Source of the DNA: Pseudomonadota bacterium
Lineage (GTDB): Bacteria > Pseudomonadota > Alphaproteobacteria > Rhizobiales > Methyloligellaceae
Reading direction: 5' to 3'
Assembly (NCBI GenBank): GCA_022567275.1
Contig: JADFHH010000044.1
Coordinates: 1 to 8,723, forward strand
DNA: 8,723 nucleotides
This document shows positions 1 to 6,239 of this stretch, piece after piece. A program made the translations under genes and the position numbers. How positions within the stretch are numbered: the first letter of the stretch is position 1; each line of letters opens with the position of its first letter. Below the pieces are notes generated by a model. That model was not told where the DNA came from, did no database searches, and saw nothing but the letters and a program-made list of their open reading frames with translations.

Positions 1-604
1 CTTCGTTCAGACACCGCTGGACCATTGGAACATACTTGCTGGATGTTTCGCCCGGACGCGCGGCGCGGCGCAGGCGCAAGGGCTGATCGGGGCCGTCAGC
101 CAGGATGCAGCGTCCGGCTTGTTCTGTATAACCTTGCGAACATCGCGCTCCTGGCGCCGGGGTATTCGTCAAAATACTGGTTTTCGATTCAACGCATTGG
201 CCGGCCTTTTTAGCGAAGCCTTTCTGGCACACGCATTTGCCTGCAGCGTTCGACCATTTTGCGTTCTTCAGGCACATTTGCGTGACCTTGATGCAACGTC
301 CTTCGGACTGGCCGTAGCCTTTCTTCACACAAATGCAGCGGCGCAAACCTGCCGAGTAGCTCCAGGGAGATTTACACTTCTTGACGACCCGCTGCTTGCG
401 GTATTTCTGGTTTTGGCGGGCTTGCGGATAGATCGGATAAGAATAGGTCTGGGCGAGTTTGAGCGTTTCCCCCGGTGTTTGGGGTGCGTCGGCATCTTCT
501 CCCTGGGTGCGAACGGCAAAAACCGTCAATGAGAGAACCACCAGCACCGCGCCAAGCACGGCCATAACGCCAATTGAACCAAACCTTCTGGACCGGCCGC
601 TCAT
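1..604 (-). CDS. Membrane-anchored cysteine-repeat protein, 3' end outside window (hypothetical)
   Basis: The frame is open from an ATG at 604-602 to the window edge, giving 201 visible residues with the C-terminus missing. The start is supported by GAGGAG seven bases upstream. Residues 11-30 form one hydrophobic segment after a basic N-terminus (RSRR), so it is a signal anchor or uncleaved signal. A charged/Pro/Tyr/Gln linker follows (about 33-76), then repeats of about 30 residues. Repeat 1 has C77, C90, C92, C104; repeat 2 has C111, C124, C126, C137; repeat 3 is shortened (C155, C166). C198 may begin another. The shared pattern is C-x12-C-x-C-x(10-11)-C with a CVxKGY/F core and a G-x-C end, resembling EGF-like disulfide modules. 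The cysteines should be oxidised in the periplasm. It follows the caspase-like gene on the same strand after 117 bases, so it could be a fourth operon member or separately transcribed. I do not recognise a named family; function is unknown. Confidence 0.8.
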   Translation of the reverse strand, partial: MSGRSRRFGSIGVMAVLGAVLVVLSLTVFAVRTQGEDADAPQTPGETLKLAQTYSYPIYPQARQNQKYRKQRVVKKCKSPWSYSAGLRRCICVKKGYGQSEGRCIKVTQMCLKNAKWSNAAGKCVCQKGFAKKAGQCVESKTSILTNTPAPGARCSQGYTEQAGRCILADGPDQPLRLRRAARPGETSSKYVPMVQRCLNE

Positions 605-607
605 CAG

Positions 608-618
608 CGGTCTCCTCT
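608..618 (-). promoter_or_regulatory. Ribosome binding site deciding the start of the cysteine-repeat gene
   Basis: The minus strand reads GAAGAGGAGA just before CCGCTG-ATG. GAGGAG lies seven bases from the ATG at 604-602. The frame stays open further upstream with a GTG at 640-638, but that codon has no comparable site, so the ATG is preferred. The 117-base gap upstream (605-721) holds no other feature I can support; a TATCAT hexamer there has no convincing -35 partner. Confidence 0.6.
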
Positions 619-721
619 TCCACGCACTACACGCCAGCACTGCCGATGATACCGCAATGAGTGGTGTTGACGGAACCCGGAGATTGCGGATGGAGTTAAT
701 ACGATTCCCGGCGCGGGCTTG

Positions 722-2281
722 TTACGGCAAAATCTCGTAGGGCAAGGTGACCACCGACCAGCGCGGGGAGCCTGTGTCGAGCGGAGCGTGTAACGCGGCC
801 GCCAGCCGGGCGAGATAAACCGGTATCGCTTCAGTGGCGGAAACCACGGATATGACGCGGCCGGTCACGGAGTTGTGGAACGGGACCGGACCGGGCGTGA
901 ACACGGCCACGATGTGACCCTTCCCCGGCACGGTAGCGCTCAGTTGCATGCCATAAGACTCGTCCGGCACGAGCAGCGGCACATTCGCCTTTATGGGCCC
1001 GCCGGAACTATTTTTATCATCGCCCGCATACGGGCCGGGGCTGGGGTAGAGTTGAAACAGCTCACCGCGCTGCGTCAGGTTCAGCAACACAAGATATCCT
1101 GAAACCGGGCTAATCACCTGAAACCGGATGCCGGTGGCGCCAACATGCAGCGGCGGCGGCGGAATTTGCTTGATCTCGATATCGCTCTGCGAGGGCGCCC
1201 CCAGAAAATCAGCCAGCCGCGTCACGCTCAAGCGCCGCTCCCGCGCACGCGTAACCTTTTTACGATTAACCCATGCCGCCTTGCCAAACGCACCCGGCGG
1301 GGCCAGCCGGGGACGCAACCCCCGCTCGCAAAGCTGCTTGTGAACTTCGCAATAGGCGGACGATCCCGCCCTCAAATGGCGCAGCAGCTCGGCATTGGAG
1401 ATGATGCCATTGCCGTTTGCATCGGCTTTGCCCTCCTTGAGACCTTCCACATAGAGCCGTGTGAACAGGCCTAGCGGCGCACCGTCCGCGCCGGCGGCAA
1501 TGGCGCTCTGGCCTGCCGAAGCCGCGGACCAGAGCGTGAGAGAACCGCGTTTGATGCTGGTTTCGACCAGCGCCCCGCCTGCATGGTTTTTTGCTACAAA
1601 ACCGTTTAGCCGGGGAGAGCGAAACTTCAGGATATTATCGCCGTCAGGGCTGTTGCCGCGGGCCGGCGGCGCTGCGTGGCTGGTATCGAACACCAGCGTG
1701 GTGTGCCTGCGAATGAATTTGCCGATTGCCTGGCTCAGCTCATCGCCGGAAATCATGCCGCTGATCCTCTCCTCGCCCGCGACCGCTCTAACCGTTGCGT
1801 CAAAGGGTATGAGCGTCTTGTCCGCTCCGTCCTTCCCGTTTGCATTGCTATCTGGCTGAACGGAACCAAGGCCTGAAAAATAGAGATAGGAGCGGAAGGT
1901 TTTGGGACGCGGCTTGCGCTTTTTCTTTTTTGCCCGGCGCTTGGTTTTAGCCTTTTTCTTGCTCTCCATCGCCCCGCTTTCATCGGCGGTTTCCGGCCCA
2001 AGCCATGTGCCGATCACCGAGAGAATCGCGGCTTTCGTCGCCTGTTCGTTGCGCAGGGTCTTGATCTGTTCGGGCTTGTAACCCAGCTTTTCAATCAGCA
2101 GTTTGCGGATCGCGGCGGCGTCATTTTCCGCCAGCCCGGATGGCGCGCCGGCAAGTTTTGGGTCGCGGTAGCTGTCCAGCGAGATAATCAGCGCGCGGTC
2201 CTGCGCCATGGCGTCCGTAACAATTCCAATGGCGAGCAGGATGGCAATCGCGCGGGCAAACTGAAAACCAGAAATACTCAC
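722..2281 (-). CDS. Caspase-fold (peptidase C14-like) protein with substituted catalytic dyad, EF-hand-like loop and DUF4384-like domain
   Basis: 519 residues from a GTG start that overlaps the upstream TGA (GTGA), so translation is probably coupled. Residues 1-27 look like a Sec signal ending AMA-Q. The caspase-like core runs about 28-320: first strand ALIISLDSY (30-38), helix with ENDAAAIRKLL (52-62), histidine strand YLYFSGLGS (132-140), cysteine strand LVFDTSHAA (196-204). Active family members have YFSGHG and D-S-C-H-S-G. Here Leu138 replaces His and Ser201 replaces Cys, so cysteine-protease activity is not expected. Residues 287-298 match an EF-hand loop (D1, N3, N5, G6, I8, S9, E12). 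Residues 108-127 are 15/20 Lys/Arg. The C-terminal part (about 383-465) resembles DUF4384, with FQVISPVSGYLVLLNL and a LYPSP turn. The frame is intact and so not an obvious pseudogene. It is likely a periplasmic scaffold, sensor or binding protein; its partner is unknown. Confidence 0.88.
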   Translation of the reverse strand: MSISGFQFARAIAILLAIGIVTDAMAQDRALIISLDSYRDPKLAGAPSGLAENDAAAIRKLLIEKLGYKPEQIKTLRNEQATKAAILSVIGTWLGPETADESGAMESKKKAKTKRRAKKKKRKPRPKTFRSYLYFSGLGSVQPDSNANGKDGADKTLIPFDATVRAVAGEERISGMISGDELSQAIGKFIRRHTTLVFDTSHAAPPARGNSPDGDNILKFRSPRLNGFVAKNHAGGALVETSIKRGSLTLWSAASAGQSAIAAGADGAPLGLFTRLYVEGLKEGKADANGNGIISNAELLRHLRAGSSAYCEVHKQLCERGLRPRLAPPGAFGKAAWVNRKKVTRARERRLSVTRLADFLGAPSQSDIEIKQIPPPPLHVGATGIRFQVISPVSGYLVLLNLTQRGELFQLYPSPGPYAGDDKNSSGGPIKANVPLLVPDESYGMQLSATVPGKGHIVAVFTPGPVPFHNSVTGRVISVVSATEAIPVYLARLAAALHAPLDTGSPRWSVVTLPYEILP

Positions 2282-3207
2282 GGCTTTTTCGCTTTGCCAA
2301 TTGAAGAGGGGAGCGGAGGCAGGGATTTAAGATAGGCGGCAATGGCGGCCCGGTCCGCACCGCTCAACTTCGCGATATTTTCCTGAACGCTCACCATTGA
2401 TCCGCCAAATGTATCGAAGGAGGGAGTCAGTCCGCTCTCCAGCGCGGTGACTATATCGTCCTGGCTCCAATCGCCAATGCCGGATTTGTGCGGCGTGATA
2501 TTGGGGATGACGCCCTTGCCTTCAGGATTGCGGGCGCCGGAAAATTTCTTATTCGGCATCACCCCGCCAAGCAGATTACGCGGCGAATGGCATTCCCCGC
2601 AATGACCCGGGCCTTCCACCAGATATGCGCCGCGATTGAGCTGCGCACTCTTGTCCGGATCCGGCTTGAAAGTCTTGCCATCGAGAAACAGCCACTTCCA
2701 GATCGCCAAAGCCGGGCGAAACCGGTAGGGAAGCGCCAGTTCATGACCGGGTATGTTTGATTTGACCGCGGGCAGCGTATCGAGAAACGCCTTCAGATCG
2801 ATCAGGTCTTTGTCATACATGCGCTGATAGGATGTGTAGGGAAAGGCCGGATAATAATGCGCACCTTGCGGCGACACCCCCTGCTTCATGGCCGTGATGA
2901 ACTGGGCCGTGGACCAGCCGCCAATCCCTGTTTTCTCATCGGGAGATATGTTCGGCACATAGAATATGCCGAACGGTGTCTTCAGGCAGCGCCCGCCGGC
3001 CAGGGTGAATTTATCACGTGTTCTGGGATCATCGCATTTCGCCGACGCCGGAGCTGCATGGCACGAAGCGCAGCCCCCCGCGTAGAACATGGTCTCGCCA
3101 TTTTTTAGATCGGGCGCAACCGCAGGGCTAGCGGCCGCCCGCCCCTGCGAGAGGAATGCGACGCCCAGAAAGCCGGGAAAAATACCGGTCCACGCAAAAC
3201 CACCCAT
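2278..3207 (-). CDS. Diheme c-type cytochrome
   Basis: 309 residues with two class I cytochrome c domains. Haem-binding motifs are C46-A-S-C-H50 and C203-G-E-C-H207. Likely axial methionines are M130 (in SYQRMYDKDL) and M271 (in GGSMVSV). Each domain has the PNI(S/T)P segment (85-89, 235-239) usual in cytochrome subunits of periplasmic dehydrogenases such as alcohol or gluconate dehydrogenase. It should carry electrons in the periplasm, but no dehydrogenase flavoprotein or quinoprotein is encoded nearby, so its donor is unknown. Extra cysteines C58 and C74 lie outside the haem motifs and could form a disulfide. The N-terminus is a hydrophobic export signal (about 1-25, ending RAAAS) that oddly lacks a basic residue before its core; no in-frame upstream start is visible. 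The gene starts 38 bases after the cytochrome c' stop, with a purine-rich site (AAGGGCGAGG) before its ATG, and overlaps the caspase-like gene by 4 bases. Confidence 0.93.
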   Translation of the reverse strand: MGGFAWTGIFPGFLGVAFLSQGRAAASPAVAPDLKNGETMFYAGGCASCHAAPASAKCDDPRTRDKFTLAGGRCLKTPFGIFYVPNISPDEKTGIGGWSTAQFITAMKQGVSPQGAHYYPAFPYTSYQRMYDKDLIDLKAFLDTLPAVKSNIPGHELALPYRFRPALAIWKWLFLDGKTFKPDPDKSAQLNRGAYLVEGPGHCGECHSPRNLLGGVMPNKKFSGARNPEGKGVIPNITPHKSGIGDWSQDDIVTALESGLTPSFDTFGGSMVSVQENIAKLSGADRAAIAAYLKSLPPLPSSIGKAKKP

Positions 3208-3245
3208 GCCCTCGCCCTTACCGGACCGTCCCGCTCTCGCCGGAG

Positions 3246-3698
3246 CTACTTCTCCTTCTTGATGCGATAGGCCTCATGACACCCTTTACAGGTTTTCACC
3301 AGTTCGCCGAACAGGGCCGCCTTGAAAGCGTCCAGACCCTGGCTCGCGGCGTCCCTGGTCTTCGCGCTGGCAATCTTCATGTCCTCGGCCTTCTCCACGA
3401 ACCCCTTCATGTCCTGCCATATCCTGGGCGAGGCTTCGGTCTCCGGGTGCTTATCGGAACCCTCCGGAAAAAGCTTGATGTACTTGTCGGGCACCTCATG
3501 AATCGTCTGCATCGCCGCCGCCGCCGCGGCCGCGTCATAGGGCATCTCGCCCTTGACCATCTTGATGGATAATTTGAGCGATTTGACGACGGTCTTCATC
3601 AACTCCTTACGGTCTTCCACCGGACCGGCACTGGCGGTGGCCGCCGCCAGCACACTAAAGACACTCGCGGCGATGACGGATTTGTATAGTCGTTTCAT
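3246..3698 (-). CDS. Cytochrome c' (class II cytochrome c)
   Basis: 150 residues from the ATG at 3698-3696. I prefer this start to an in-frame ATG ten codons upstream because AGAGGG sits six bases before it and a clean Sec signal follows at once (MKRLYK, hydrophobic 8-20, cleavage after ATASA). The mature protein fits the class II four-helix bundle: RKELMKTV in helix 1, where M34 is at the family's usual axial or distal position, and a C-terminal haem motif C137-K-G-C-H141 followed by EAYR. An alanine run (residues 56-62) lies in the second helix. Members act in the periplasm in electron transfer or in binding small gases such as NO; which applies here cannot be told. It is the first gene of the cytochrome/caspase-like operon and starts 45 bases past the hairpin at 3744-3769, so its promoter, if separate, must lie within or across that hairpin. 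Confidence 0.9.
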   Translation of the reverse strand: MKRLYKSVIAASVFSVLAAATASAGPVEDRKELMKTVVKSLKLSIKMVKGEMPYDAAAAAAAMQTIHEVPDKYIKLFPEGSDKHPETEASPRIWQDMKGFVEKAEDMKIASAKTRDAASQGLDAFKAALFGELVKTCKGCHEAYRIKKEK

Positions 3699-3743
3699 GG
3701 GAATCCCTCTGGTTAGAGTATGACACACCGGATGAAGGAAGAA

Positions 3744-3769
3744 CGCCCGAGGGGTTCAACCCCTGGGCG
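3744..3769 (-). terminator. Hairpin terminator after the peptidoglycan-binding gene
   Basis: CGCCC-g-AGGGG, loop ttcaa, CCCCT-GGGCG: ten G/C-rich pairs with one bulged base, 35 bases past the stop of the gene ending at 3804. On the minus strand it is followed by GTTCTTCCTTC, a broken T-rich tract. It probably ends that transcript and isolates the cytochrome operon. A folding calculation and RNA ends would confirm it. Confidence 0.6.
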
Positions 3770-3803
3770 CCCTTTCTCACGAATGTTTCAGACGATGACC
3801 GGC

Positions 3804-4304
3804 TTAGCCGCCAGACCGTATCATATGACTGTACAATCCCTGGCTCGGCTGGGCCGTTACAGGAAGCCGGTTATTGTATTCGTAGGCGCTGATGGCATCG
3901 GCCGTCAGCTGGCCATATACGCCGTCAACCGGGCCTGGACGATAGCCGAGCCGCGTCAGCGAGGTCTGGATATTGTAAACAAGCCCACTGTTATAAATCG
4001 GCGGAGGCGGCGGAGGCGGCGGAGGCCGCCGCCGCGGAGATGCATATGCAGGCGTTTCCAGAACACCGCTACCACCAATTATGGCGCCACCTATGACACC
4101 TGGAAGGATACCTTTCTTTCCCCCTATGGCGGCGCCGATCGCGCCGCCGACGATGGCGCCGCCGACAACGCCGGGGGCATGTCCACGGCCATAGTGCCAG
4201 GCGTCCGCGCCGGTCGCAGTGCCTATCAGCAACATTGCCGAGACAGCTATCGCGCTCAGCGGAGCACCGTATGTAAATCTGCTTGTGCGAAAAATCCTGA
4301 TCAT
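3804..4304 (-). CDS. Exported glycine-zipper / polyproline / peptidoglycan-binding-domain protein
   Basis: 166 residues from the ATG at 4304-4302, preceded by GGAGGG at nine bases. The frame is open back to an ATG at 4388, but that extension lacks a ribosome site and would bury the signal peptide. Layout: signal peptide about 1-35 (basic start, hydrophobic 16-30, cleavage near GADA-W); glycine-zipper region 44-80 with repeated GGAIxGxxIG, suited to membrane insertion or helix packing; proline run 94-102 after RRR; and a peptidoglycan-binding type 1 domain 107-161 (IQTSLTRLGYRPGPVDGVYG, then a TADAISAYE helix). The family binds cell-wall glycan or peptide, so this is probably an envelope protein with one end in the outer membrane and the other on the wall; that arrangement is inferred. 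It is divergent from the thiamine-diphosphate enzyme gene, and ends before a hairpin terminator. Confidence 0.85.
   Translation of the reverse strand: MIRIFRTSRFTYGAPLSAIAVSAMLLIGTATGADAWHYGRGHAPGVVGGAIVGGAIGAAIGGKKGILPGVIGGAIIGGSGVLETPAYASPRRRPPPPPPPPPIYNSGLVYNIQTSLTRLGYRPGPVDGVYGQLTADAISAYEYNNRLPVTAQPSQGLYSHMIRSGG
3999..4025 (-). repeat. 9-bp tandem repeat encoding nine prolines
   Basis: Three exact copies of CGGCGGAGG on the plus strand (CCTCCGCCG in the gene) encode Pro94-Pro102. Such tracts stall ribosomes unless elongation factor P is present, and the 9-bp unit can change copy number by slippage without breaking the frame. Confidence 0.9.
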
Positions 4305-4438
4305 TTGCTTTATCCCTCCGAAGACAGGCTTCAGCCTTGAAAGTTCCGAACAGGCGGCGCCATTACCTCGACTATGCCATCGTACCACAGTGAAGGTGGC
4401 ACAGCCGCACGCCGCCTATTCGCTCAAATTAGCATATA

Positions 4439-4457
4439 GCGCCGCATAATGCAGCGC
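4439..4457. promoter_or_regulatory. Imperfect 19-bp dyad in the divergent intergenic region
   Basis: GCGCCGCAT-a-ATGCAGCGC pairs at eight of nine positions around a central A. It lies 102 bases before the plus-strand ATG at 4560 and 134 bases before the minus-strand ATG at 4304. It may be a binding site for a dimeric regulator, but could equally be chance in G/C-rich DNA. No strong -35/-10 pair is visible around it. Confidence 0.3.
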
Positions 4458-4516
4458 GTGTCTGTTAAATATGGGGCGTGCAGAACAGAAACGCAAATAA
4501 AGAGCTGCTGTTTTTT

Positions 4517-4539
4517 TGCACAATGGTAAACATCGTGCA
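4517..4539. promoter_or_regulatory. Operator-like inverted repeat upstream of the thiamine-diphosphate enzyme gene
   Basis: TGCACAATG-GTAAA-CATCGTGCA: two 9-base arms with a single mismatch around a 5-base centre. It ends 20 bases before the ATG at 4560 and follows a run of seven T. Its position suits a repressor site overlapping the promoter or transcript start. The arm spacing is typical of dimeric regulators; no regulator gene is in the window, so the family (for example GntR, IclR or LysR) cannot be chosen. I saw no second copy in the other intergenic regions. Confidence 0.5.
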
Positions 4540-4559
4540 TTCAGCTTGAGGGAAAAATC

Positions 4560-6215
4560 ATGCGTCACGGCGGACAGATACTCATAGATCAGTTGCGCGA
4601 AGAGGGCTGCGACACGGCCTTTTGCGTGCCTGGCGAAAGCTTTCTCGCCGCCCTCGACGGGCTGCACGACCACAATGACATTCGCACCATCGTGTGCCGG
4701 CAGGAGGGCGGCGTCACGATGATGGCCGGCGCCTACGCTAAAATGACCGGCCGGCCCGGCATCGCCTTTGTCACGCGCGGGCCCGGCGCGACCAATGCGT
4801 CGGTCGGAATTCATATCGCGCGCCAGGATTCAACGCCGATGATCCTGTTCGTCGGCCAGGCGGCGACAGGCATGGTGGATCGCGAAGCCTTTCAGGAGGT
4901 TGATTTTCCCGCCATGTTCGCACCGCTGGCGAAATGGACGGCTCAGATTCACGACACCGGCCGGATTCCCGAATATGTCGCCCGCGCTACCCATACCGCT
5001 ATGTCGGGCCGGCCGGGTCCGGTGGTGCTGTCATTGCCTGAAGATGTTCTCAGCGCCACGAGCGGCGCGGCCAACGTGCCTGCCTCTCCCACGGCGGAGG
5101 CGCATCCGGGCGAGGCGGATATGGGGTTGGTGGCGGACATGCTGGCCAAAGCCGAACGCCCGCTTGTCATTGCCGGCGGGCCGGGCTGGAGCGAACGCAC
5201 GCGTGACGATCTCACCGCTTTCGCGACAGCCTGGAACCTGCCGGTCACCGCCATGTTCCGCAGACAGGACTGTATGGACAACCGCCATCCCAACTATGCC
5301 GGCCATGTGACGCTGGGCATCGACCCGGCGCTCGCCAAAAATGTCCGCGAAGCCGACGTCATTATGGCGATGGGGCCGCGTCTGGGGGAACTCACCACCG
5401 GCGGTTACCGCCTCATCGCGCCCCCTGTCCCGCAGCAAAAGCTCATTCATATCCATCCCGGCGCGGAAGAACTTGGCAGCGTCTATCGCGCGGACATTCC
5501 GGTTCTATGCTCGCTCGGCGCGTTCGCGGCGCGGCTCGCCGAGCTGAAACCGCCCAAACCCATCCCCTGGGATGAGTGGACGAAGCGCGTGCGCGCCGAT
5601 TATGAAGCCTTCTGCGTCCCGCGCGAAACGCCAGGCGACGTCAAGCTCGAACAGATCGTAAGTCATGTTTCCAACACCCTGCCCGATGACGCGATCATCG
5701 CCAATGGCGCGGGCAATTATGCAGGCTTCGTGAATCGCTACACGCAATATAAGGGGCACCGCAGCCAGCTCGCCACCACGTCGGGGACCATGGGCTATGG
5801 TCTGCCGGCGGCAATCGCCGGCCAGCTTGCAGCGCCGGAGCGCAAGGTGGTGTGCTATGCCGGGGACGGGTGTTTTCTGATGAACGGCCAAGAACTTTCC
5901 ACCGCCGTTCGCTATCATCTCCCCATCGTCATTATCGTCGTGAACAACGGCATGTACGGCACCATCCGCGCACATCAGGAGCGCGAATATCCCGGCCGGG
6001 TTTCGGGCACGGATTTGCAAAATCCCGATTTTGCCGCCTATGCGCGCAGCTTTGGCGCCAATGGCGAGACCGTTTTGCAAACGAAAGACTTCGCGCCGGT
6101 GTTCGACGCCGCGCTCAAGTCGGACAAACCGACACTGATCGAGATCAAAACCGACCCCGAAGCGATAACGCCGATGGCTACGCTGAGCGGTATTCGGGAA
6201 CGGGCGCAGGGCTGA
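4560..6215 (+). CDS. Thiamine-diphosphate-dependent enzyme, acetolactate synthase large-subunit-like
   Basis: 551 residues, full length for the family, from an ATG with GAGGGA seven bases upstream. Three expected domains are present: N-terminal PYR domain (about 1-165) with the cofactor-activating Glu49 in CRQEGG and the FVTRGPGATN segment (70-79); central domain (about 190-330); C-terminal PP domain (about 360-530) with SGTMGYGLPAAIA (408-420) and the ThDP/Mg motif G435-D-G ... N462-N463. These enzymes decarboxylate pyruvate or another 2-oxo acid and transfer the unit to an acceptor in the cytoplasm. The usual IlvH small subunit is not encoded next to it and no branched-chain amino acid genes are nearby, so it is more likely a stand-alone paralogue than the biosynthetic IlvB; benzoylformate decarboxylase-like or related activities remain possible. 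It is probably controlled through the dyad at 4517-4539. It is convergent with the aldolase-family gene, 12 bases away. Confidence 0.92.
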   Translation: MRHGGQILIDQLREEGCDTAFCVPGESFLAALDGLHDHNDIRTIVCRQEGGVTMMAGAYAKMTGRPGIAFVTRGPGATNASVGIHIARQDSTPMILFVGQAATGMVDREAFQEVDFPAMFAPLAKWTAQIHDTGRIPEYVARATHTAMSGRPGPVVLSLPEDVLSATSGAANVPASPTAEAHPGEADMGLVADMLAKAERPLVIAGGPGWSERTRDDLTAFATAWNLPVTAMFRRQDCMDNRHPNYAGHVTLGIDPALAKNVREADVIMAMGPRLGELTTGGYRLIAPPVPQQKLIHIHPGAEELGSVYRADIPVLCSLGAFAARLAELKPPKPIPWDEWTKRVRADYEAFCVPRETPGDVKLEQIVSHVSNTLPDDAIIANGAGNYAGFVNRYTQYKGHRSQLATTSGTMGYGLPAAIAGQLAAPERKVVCYAGDGCFLMNGQELSTAVRYHLPIVIIVVNNGMYGTIRAHQEREYPGRVSGTDLQNPDFAAYARSFGANGETVLQTKDFAPVFDAALKSDKPTLIEIKTDPEAITPMATLSGIRERAQG

Positions 6216-6239
6216 AAGCGGCAAACCCTACGCCGCCTT
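6216..6239. terminator. Possible bidirectional hairpin between convergent genes
   Basis: AAGCGGC (6216-6222) can pair with GCCGC-c-TT (6232-6239) across a 9-base loop, with one bulge. It fills the gap between the convergent stop codons and extends into the aldolase gene's last codons. There is no clear T-run on either side, so this is a weak call. Confidence 0.35.

Noticed and set aside
119..532. Plus-strand 137-codon open frame and a minus-strand 83-codon frame (372-623) in the left region
   Set aside because: Both are out-of-frame shadows of the minus-strand cysteine-repeat gene, which has a strong ribosome site, an anchor segment and regular cysteine repeats.
722..2281. Calling the caspase-like gene a pseudogene because the active site is lost
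   Set aside because: The frame is uninterrupted, the signal peptide, loop and C-terminal domain are preserved, and the start is coupled to the upstream gene. Pseudo-enzyme fits better than decayed gene.
722..3698. Reading the cytochrome/caspase-like pairing as a bacterial programmed-death or anti-phage system
   Set aside because: The caspase-like protein appears catalytically dead and exported, no effector such as a gasdermin-like pore or nuclease is present, and the cytochromes look like ordinary periplasmic carriers. The eukaryotic parallel alone is not evidence.
5505..6224. 239-codon minus-strand open frame opposite the thiamine-diphosphate enzyme
   Set aside because: It is complementary to the C-terminal coding region of a well-supported gene; its length is explained by high G+C content.
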